This document shows positions 60,661-64,000 of a DNA stretch of 64,000 bases, piece by piece. Numbering within the stretch: position 1 is the stretch's first letter; each line of letters opens with the position of its first letter. The stretch is from positions 6,534,001 through 6,598,000 of the forward strand of contig NZ_JASTLC010000001.1 in assembly GCF_030499575.1 (NCBI RefSeq), written 5' to 3'. Position numbers and translations under genes: made by a program. This stretch comes from Streptomyces sp. DG2A-72. GTDB lineage: Bacteria; Actinomycetota; Actinomycetes; Streptomycetales; Streptomycetaceae. Under the pieces are notes generated by a model that had not been told where the DNA came from, made no database searches, and saw only the letters and a list, made by a program, of their open reading frames with translations.

Positions 60661-61563
60661 GTGCCAACTGCCATTGCCGTGACCAGTGCCGACCTGGCGC
60701 TGCCGCCGCACGACGAGCGCACCGTGCCCGCGGTGGTGCTCCAGGACCTGGACCGGCAGCCGCTCGACCAGTCGCTGGCTGCCGTGCAGGCGCTGATCGA
60801 CCAGCACGGACATGTCATCGTCGTGTGCTCACAGGCGGTTCCCGCGGCCGTGACGCAGCGGCTGCACACCGTACGGTCCCTGCTGGAGAGCGACCGGATC
60901 GCCCTGTTCCGTCCTCCTCTGCCCCCGCTCGGACTCGCCGTCCTGGCCCGCCAGTTGAGACAGCTCGCCTCCTGCGACCTCAGCCCCGGCGTGCTGGCCT
61001 CCGCCGGCCGGCTGCTCACGCACTACATCCACGCCGGCGCGCTGCTCGGCTCGGTCGCCCGCCTCGACCGCGTCCCCGTCGGCCTGAGGTCGCACGCCAA
61101 GTCCTGGGTGCCCGGCACTCACTTCGGGGTCGTCGCACATCCCGAGCCGCAGCTGGTGAAGCTCCAGCCCGAAGCCTCGCTGACCGGCCCGGAGTTCGCG
61201 ACCTGGATGCTGTTCGCCAAGGGCCAGCTGCAGTCGGACTGGGTCACGGAGTCCCTGGCCAAGTCCTGGCGGGTGCAGGGGCTGCGGGAGGCCGTACTGC
61301 CCGCCGAGTCCCCGCACTGGTGGGGGACCGGCAAGCTGATCGAGTTCTGTTCCTACCTGCCCGACCTGTCGGTCCTCTACCAGCTGGTCACCTCGGTGCG
61401 GCAGAACGTCTGCCACTGGTGCGGCATCGACGTCATCGGCGACCGCTGCGTCTTCTGCTCCGCCACCCCGCCCGTCCTCGAGGAACAGCACAAGAGCCTG
61501 CAAAAGCCTTGGCAGCAGAGGCAGATTCAGTACCAGAACCGGAAACAGATAACAGCCGGATGA
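60661..61563 (+). CDS. Protein of unknown function at the head of a tad (Flp pilus) locus
   Basis: A 300-residue protein with no signal peptide. The first 110 residues look like an alpha/beta fold (VIVVCSQAVPAAVTQRLHTV). The C-terminus carries four cysteines, CHWCG and CVFC, a probable zinc ribbon, then a polar tail. The start is GTG at 60661. It lies 54 bases before the CpaB-like gene, so it may be part of the pilus operon. I do not recognise its family. Confidence 0.78.
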   Translation: MPTAIAVTSADLALPPHDERTVPAVVLQDLDRQPLDQSLAAVQALIDQHGHVIVVCSQAVPAAVTQRLHTVRSLLESDRIALFRPPLPPLGLAVLARQLRQLASCDLSPGVLASAGRLLTHYIHAGALLGSVARLDRVPVGLRSHAKSWVPGTHFGVVAHPEPQLVKLQPEASLTGPEFATWMLFAKGQLQSDWVTESLAKSWRVQGLREAVLPAESPHWWGTGKLIEFCSYLPDLSVLYQLVTSVRQNVCHWCGIDVIGDRCVFCSATPPVLEEQHKSLQKPWQQRQIQYQNRKQITAG

Positions 61564-61617
61564 GCCCGCACCACCCGACACCGCTCGACCCCCACCCCCA
61601 ATGAGGTTCTACGGTTC

Positions 61618-62325
61618 ATGAACTCCCGTCAGCGCCGCGGCGTGATACTCCTGCTCCTGTCGGTCCTGTGCGCCCTGGGCGCGTTCGCCGGCGTCCTCTC
61701 CGTCGTCAACGACGTGGAGTCCAAGGTCGGTCCCGAGGTGACCGCCTACCGGGTCAAGTCGAACGTGGAGCCCTACGAGACCCTCGGCGCGGGCCAGTTC
61801 GAGAAGGTCGAGATGCCGGAGCGCTGGCTGTCCGACACCGCCGTCACGGATCTGCGGCAGATCGAGGGCAAGATCGCCGTGACGAAACTGAAGAAGGGCT
61901 CCCTGCTGCAGAGCGACATGATCGTCGACCAGCCCGCCCTGCAGGCCGGGCAGCAAGAGGTCGCCATCATGATCGATGCGGCGACCGGTGTCGCCGGCAA
62001 GATCACGCCGGGTTCAAAGGTCAACGTGTACGCCACCTTCGAAGGGCAGCGGGAGGGTGATCCCGATCAGTCCAAGATCATCGTGACGAACGCCGTCGTT
62101 CTCGACATCGGCGACTTCACACCGCTCGAACCCGATGCCGACGACCGCAGCCGGGAGGCCACCAAGGCCGTCCCCATCACCTTCGCGCTGTCCGCGCTCG
62201 ACGCCCAGCGCATCACGTACGCCGAGTCCTTCGCCCAGCGGGTCCGGCTCGCGCTGGTCGCGCCGGGGGAGACCGGCACCATTCCCGAGCAGGACCGGAC
62301 GTACGAACTCGCCAAGGACAAGTGA
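61618..62325 (+). CDS. CpaB/RcpC-like SAF-domain protein
   Basis: A 235-residue protein with one N-terminal membrane segment (GVILLLLSVLCALGAFAGVL) and a SAF domain (VEPYETLGAGQFEKVEMPER, GKIAVTKLKKGSLLQSDMIV), followed by TGVAGKITPGSKVNVYATFE. This is the CpaB family, an outer component of Flp pilus assembly; in this Gram-positive it would act at the wall. It is followed nine bases later by the CpaE-like ATPase gene. Confidence 0.88.
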   Translation: MNSRQRRGVILLLLSVLCALGAFAGVLSVVNDVESKVGPEVTAYRVKSNVEPYETLGAGQFEKVEMPERWLSDTAVTDLRQIEGKIAVTKLKKGSLLQSDMIVDQPALQAGQQEVAIMIDAATGVAGKITPGSKVNVYATFEGQREGDPDQSKIIVTNAVVLDIGDFTPLEPDADDRSREATKAVPITFALSALDAQRITYAESFAQRVRLALVAPGETGTIPEQDRTYELAKDK

Positions 62326-62334
62326 GAGGCCCGC

Positions 62335-63588
62335 ATGCCCACGAGGATCCTCCCGGCGGTCGGCGATCCGGACGCGGTCCGGTCCCTCACCACCCTGCTG
62401 AGCCAGCTCCCGGACGCCGAGCCGGTCGCCCCGGTGGTCGACTCCACCCAGCTCGTCGACACCCTCGCCCGGCTCGCCGCCGAGTCGGTCGACGAGCTGC
62501 CCGAGGTCGTCGTGGTCCACGAACGCATCGGCCCGGTCCCCGCCCTGGAGCTGATCCGCGACGTCGCCCTGCGCTTCCCGGCCGTCGGCGTCATCCTGGT
62601 CACCTCCGACGCCAGTCCCGGCCTCTTCCAGGCCGCCATGGACTACGGCGCCCGGGGCCTGGTGGCGCTGCCGGTGAACTACGAGGAACTGGCCAGCCGC
62701 GTCCAGGCGGTCGCCCAGTGGTCGACGGGCGTACGGCGTCATCTGGGCGGCGTGGTCGACGTGTTCACCGGCGTGGGCGGCACGGTGGTCACGGTGAGCG
62801 GCGCGAAGGGCGGGGTGGGCGTGACCCTGACGGCGATCCAACTCGCCCTCGCCGCCCAGGCGTCGGGCCGGTCGGCCGCCCTGGTGGACATGGACCTCCA
62901 GGCCGGGGACATCGCCTCTTACCTGGACATCCAGTTCCGCCGCTCGGTCGTCGACCTCGCCACCATCACCGACATATCCCCGCGCGTCCTGGCCAACGCG
63001 GTCTTCCGCCACGACAGCGGCGTCGCGCTGCTGCTCGCCCCCGGCGAGGGCGAACGCGGCGAGGAGGTCACCGACCGTGCGGCCCGGCAGATCGTCGGCG
63101 CCCTGCGCTCCCGCTACGAGGTCGTCGTCATCGACTGCGGCGCCCAGATGAGCGGCGCGAGCGCGGCGGCGGTCGAGATGGCGGACAGGGCCCTGCTGGT
63201 CACTACCCCGGACGTGGTCTCCGTCCGCGGCGCCAAGCGCACCGTCCGCATGTGGGACCGGCTCCAGATCCGCAAGGCCGAGGAGACCACGGTCGTCGTC
63301 AACCGTCACACCCGCGGCACGGAGATCCAGCCCCCGCTGATCCAGAAGATCACCGGCACGGCGGTGGCCGCGACGGCTGTCCCCGCCAACTTCAAGGAAC
63401 TCCACGCCGCGGTCGACGCGGGCCGCGTCCACGAACTCGACGGCAGGAGCACGGTCAAGCAGGCATTGTGGGCGCTCGCGGGCGAACTCGGCCTTGTGAA
63501 CGTCCCCGAAGGCGACCGGCGGGGCGGGCGGCTGAGGGGGGACCGGGGTGCGGTGAGCTTCCGGAGGCGGAGGGACGGAGGGGGGTGA
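62335..63588 (+). CDS. CpaE/TadZ-like ParA-superfamily ATPase
   Basis: A 417-residue protein. The first 130 residues look like a receiver-type fold (VVVVHERIGPVPALELIRDV, GVILVTSDASPGLF) and the rest is a MinD/ParA ATPase. The deviant Walker A reads SGAKGGVGVT near residue 155, with Val where the second lysine is usual, as in atypical TadZ. It also has ALVDMDLQAGD and VIDCGAQMSG. TadZ helps place the pilus machine at the membrane. Its stop overlaps the next start. Confidence 0.88.
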   Translation: MPTRILPAVGDPDAVRSLTTLLSQLPDAEPVAPVVDSTQLVDTLARLAAESVDELPEVVVVHERIGPVPALELIRDVALRFPAVGVILVTSDASPGLFQAAMDYGARGLVALPVNYEELASRVQAVAQWSTGVRRHLGGVVDVFTGVGGTVVTVSGAKGGVGVTLTAIQLALAAQASGRSAALVDMDLQAGDIASYLDIQFRRSVVDLATITDISPRVLANAVFRHDSGVALLLAPGEGERGEEVTDRAARQIVGALRSRYEVVVIDCGAQMSGASAAAVEMADRALLVTTPDVVSVRGAKRTVRMWDRLQIRKAEETTVVVNRHTRGTEIQPPLIQKITGTAVAATAVPANFKELHAAVDAGRVHELDGRSTVKQALWALAGELGLVNVPEGDRRGGRLRGDRGAVSFRRRRDGGG

Positions 63589-63968
63589 GGGCGATGAGGG
63601 GCAGAGCGCGGGACGAAGGTCAGGTCACCATCGAGTTCCTCGGGATGACCCCGCTGATCATCCTCACGCTGGTGCTGGTGTGGCAGTTCGTGCTGCTGGG
63701 GTACACGTTCACGCTCGCGGGGAATGCTGCGGACGAGGCGGTGCGGGAATGGACGGCGTCGCGGGATCTGGGGGCCTGCCAGGAAGCGGGGCGCCGGAAT
63801 CTGCCGAGTGCGTGGCAGGGGGGTGCCGTAGTGGATTGCGGCGGGGGCGGCGGCTATGTCACGGCCGATGTCCGGCTGGAGGTGCCCGTCCTCTTCCCCG
63901 GCTCCATCGGCTTCCCTTTCAGGGTCACGGGCCATGCGGGGGCCGTCGAGGAGGAGAAGGCGGACTGA
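63585..63968 (+). CDS. TadE-like pseudopilin
   Basis: A 127-residue protein. DEGQVTIEFLGMTPLIILTL is the prepilin-like TadE motif with its conserved glutamate, followed by a hydrophobic helix (VLVWQFVLLGYTF) and an exterior domain. The GTG at 63585 overlaps the CpaE stop; the ATG at 63594 (MRGRARDEG) is equally likely. It probably forms a minor pilin. Confidence 0.85.
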   Translation: MRAMRGRARDEGQVTIEFLGMTPLIILTLVLVWQFVLLGYTFTLAGNAADEAVREWTASRDLGACQEAGRRNLPSAWQGGAVVDCGGGGGYVTADVRLEVPVLFPGSIGFPFRVTGHAGAVEEEKAD

Positions 63969-63969
63969 G

Positions 63970-64000
63970 ATGTCGTACTTACTCTTCTTCGGCCGTAAGC
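63970..64000 (+). CDS. Partial gene at the window end (tad locus)
   Basis: ATG at 63970 begins MSYLLFFGRK and runs off the end. It starts two bases after the TadE stop and is presumably the next gene of the tad operon, perhaps a second TadE-like protein. Too little is visible to assign a function. Confidence 0.5.
   Translation, partial: MSYLLFFGRK

Overview
The window is chromosomal DNA of a Streptomyces or close relative. Base composition is about 70 % GC, third codon positions are almost always G or C, GTG starts and ATGA or GTGA stop-start overlaps are common, and the gene content fits: mycothiol S-conjugate amidase, GTP-dependent PEP carboxykinase, DUF397/XRE/ATP-binding triads, SigE-type ECF sigma factors and large LuxR-type STAND regulators. 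No rRNA, tRNA or CRISPR array was seen.

Layout. (1) 1-8.7 kb is housekeeping: cystathionine gamma-synthase/lyase, a small sigma/membrane-protein pair, MarR, threonine ammonia-lyase, a two-gene ABC exporter, GreA, a DUF4307 protein, Mca. (2) 8.7-18.7 kb holds a 1068-residue STAND/TPR regulator, a DUF255 protein, a Mut7-C protein, TetR, a haemolysin III-like membrane protein and PEP carboxykinase. (3) 18.8-23.2 kb is a compact four-gene minus-strand operon: coiled-coil membrane protein, substrate-binding/VWA lipoprotein, TelA-family protein, second substrate-binding protein. (4) 23.3-26.4 kb has a Uma2 protein, a small protein with a Fur-like box, an alanine-type aminotransferase and a membrane protein. 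(5) 26.7-39.8 kb is an accessory polymorphic-toxin island: a secreted LamG protein, a 2328-residue RHS protein ending in a Hint domain and toxin, a HEAT-like immunity protein, then a decayed second Hint-toxin cassette with its own likely immunity gene, joined to the tail of a dead integrase. (6) 40.1-44.7 kb has a sialidase, a DUF397/XRE/ATP-binding module, a decayed gene and a secreted serine protease. (7) 44.8-50.1 kb is a divergent catabolic cluster (N-acyl-D-amino-acid deacylase, D-serine-dehydratase-like PLP enzyme, 2-keto-3-deoxygluconate kinase-like protein, IclR, RidA). Its chemistry fits breakdown of N-acetyl-D-glucosaminate, the C1-oxidised end of chitin. (8) 50.2-60.2 kb has an M14 carboxypeptidase, a LuxR/MEDS/ATP-binding signalling group, an Nramp-related transporter and an ECF sigma operon. 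(9) 60.3-64 kb has a DasR-type operator in front of a truncated secreted-protein gene, then the start of a tad (Flp pilus) locus that runs off the end.

Most interesting: the decayed second RHS toxin cassette with an integrase scar, the candidate oxidised-chitin cluster with its overlapping palindromes, the substrate-binding/VWA/TelA operon, the DasR box driving a 45-residue secreted remnant, and two dispersed repeat families, one inserted in frame in a regulator gene. Calls rest on motifs read by eye and family knowledge; no database search was run.
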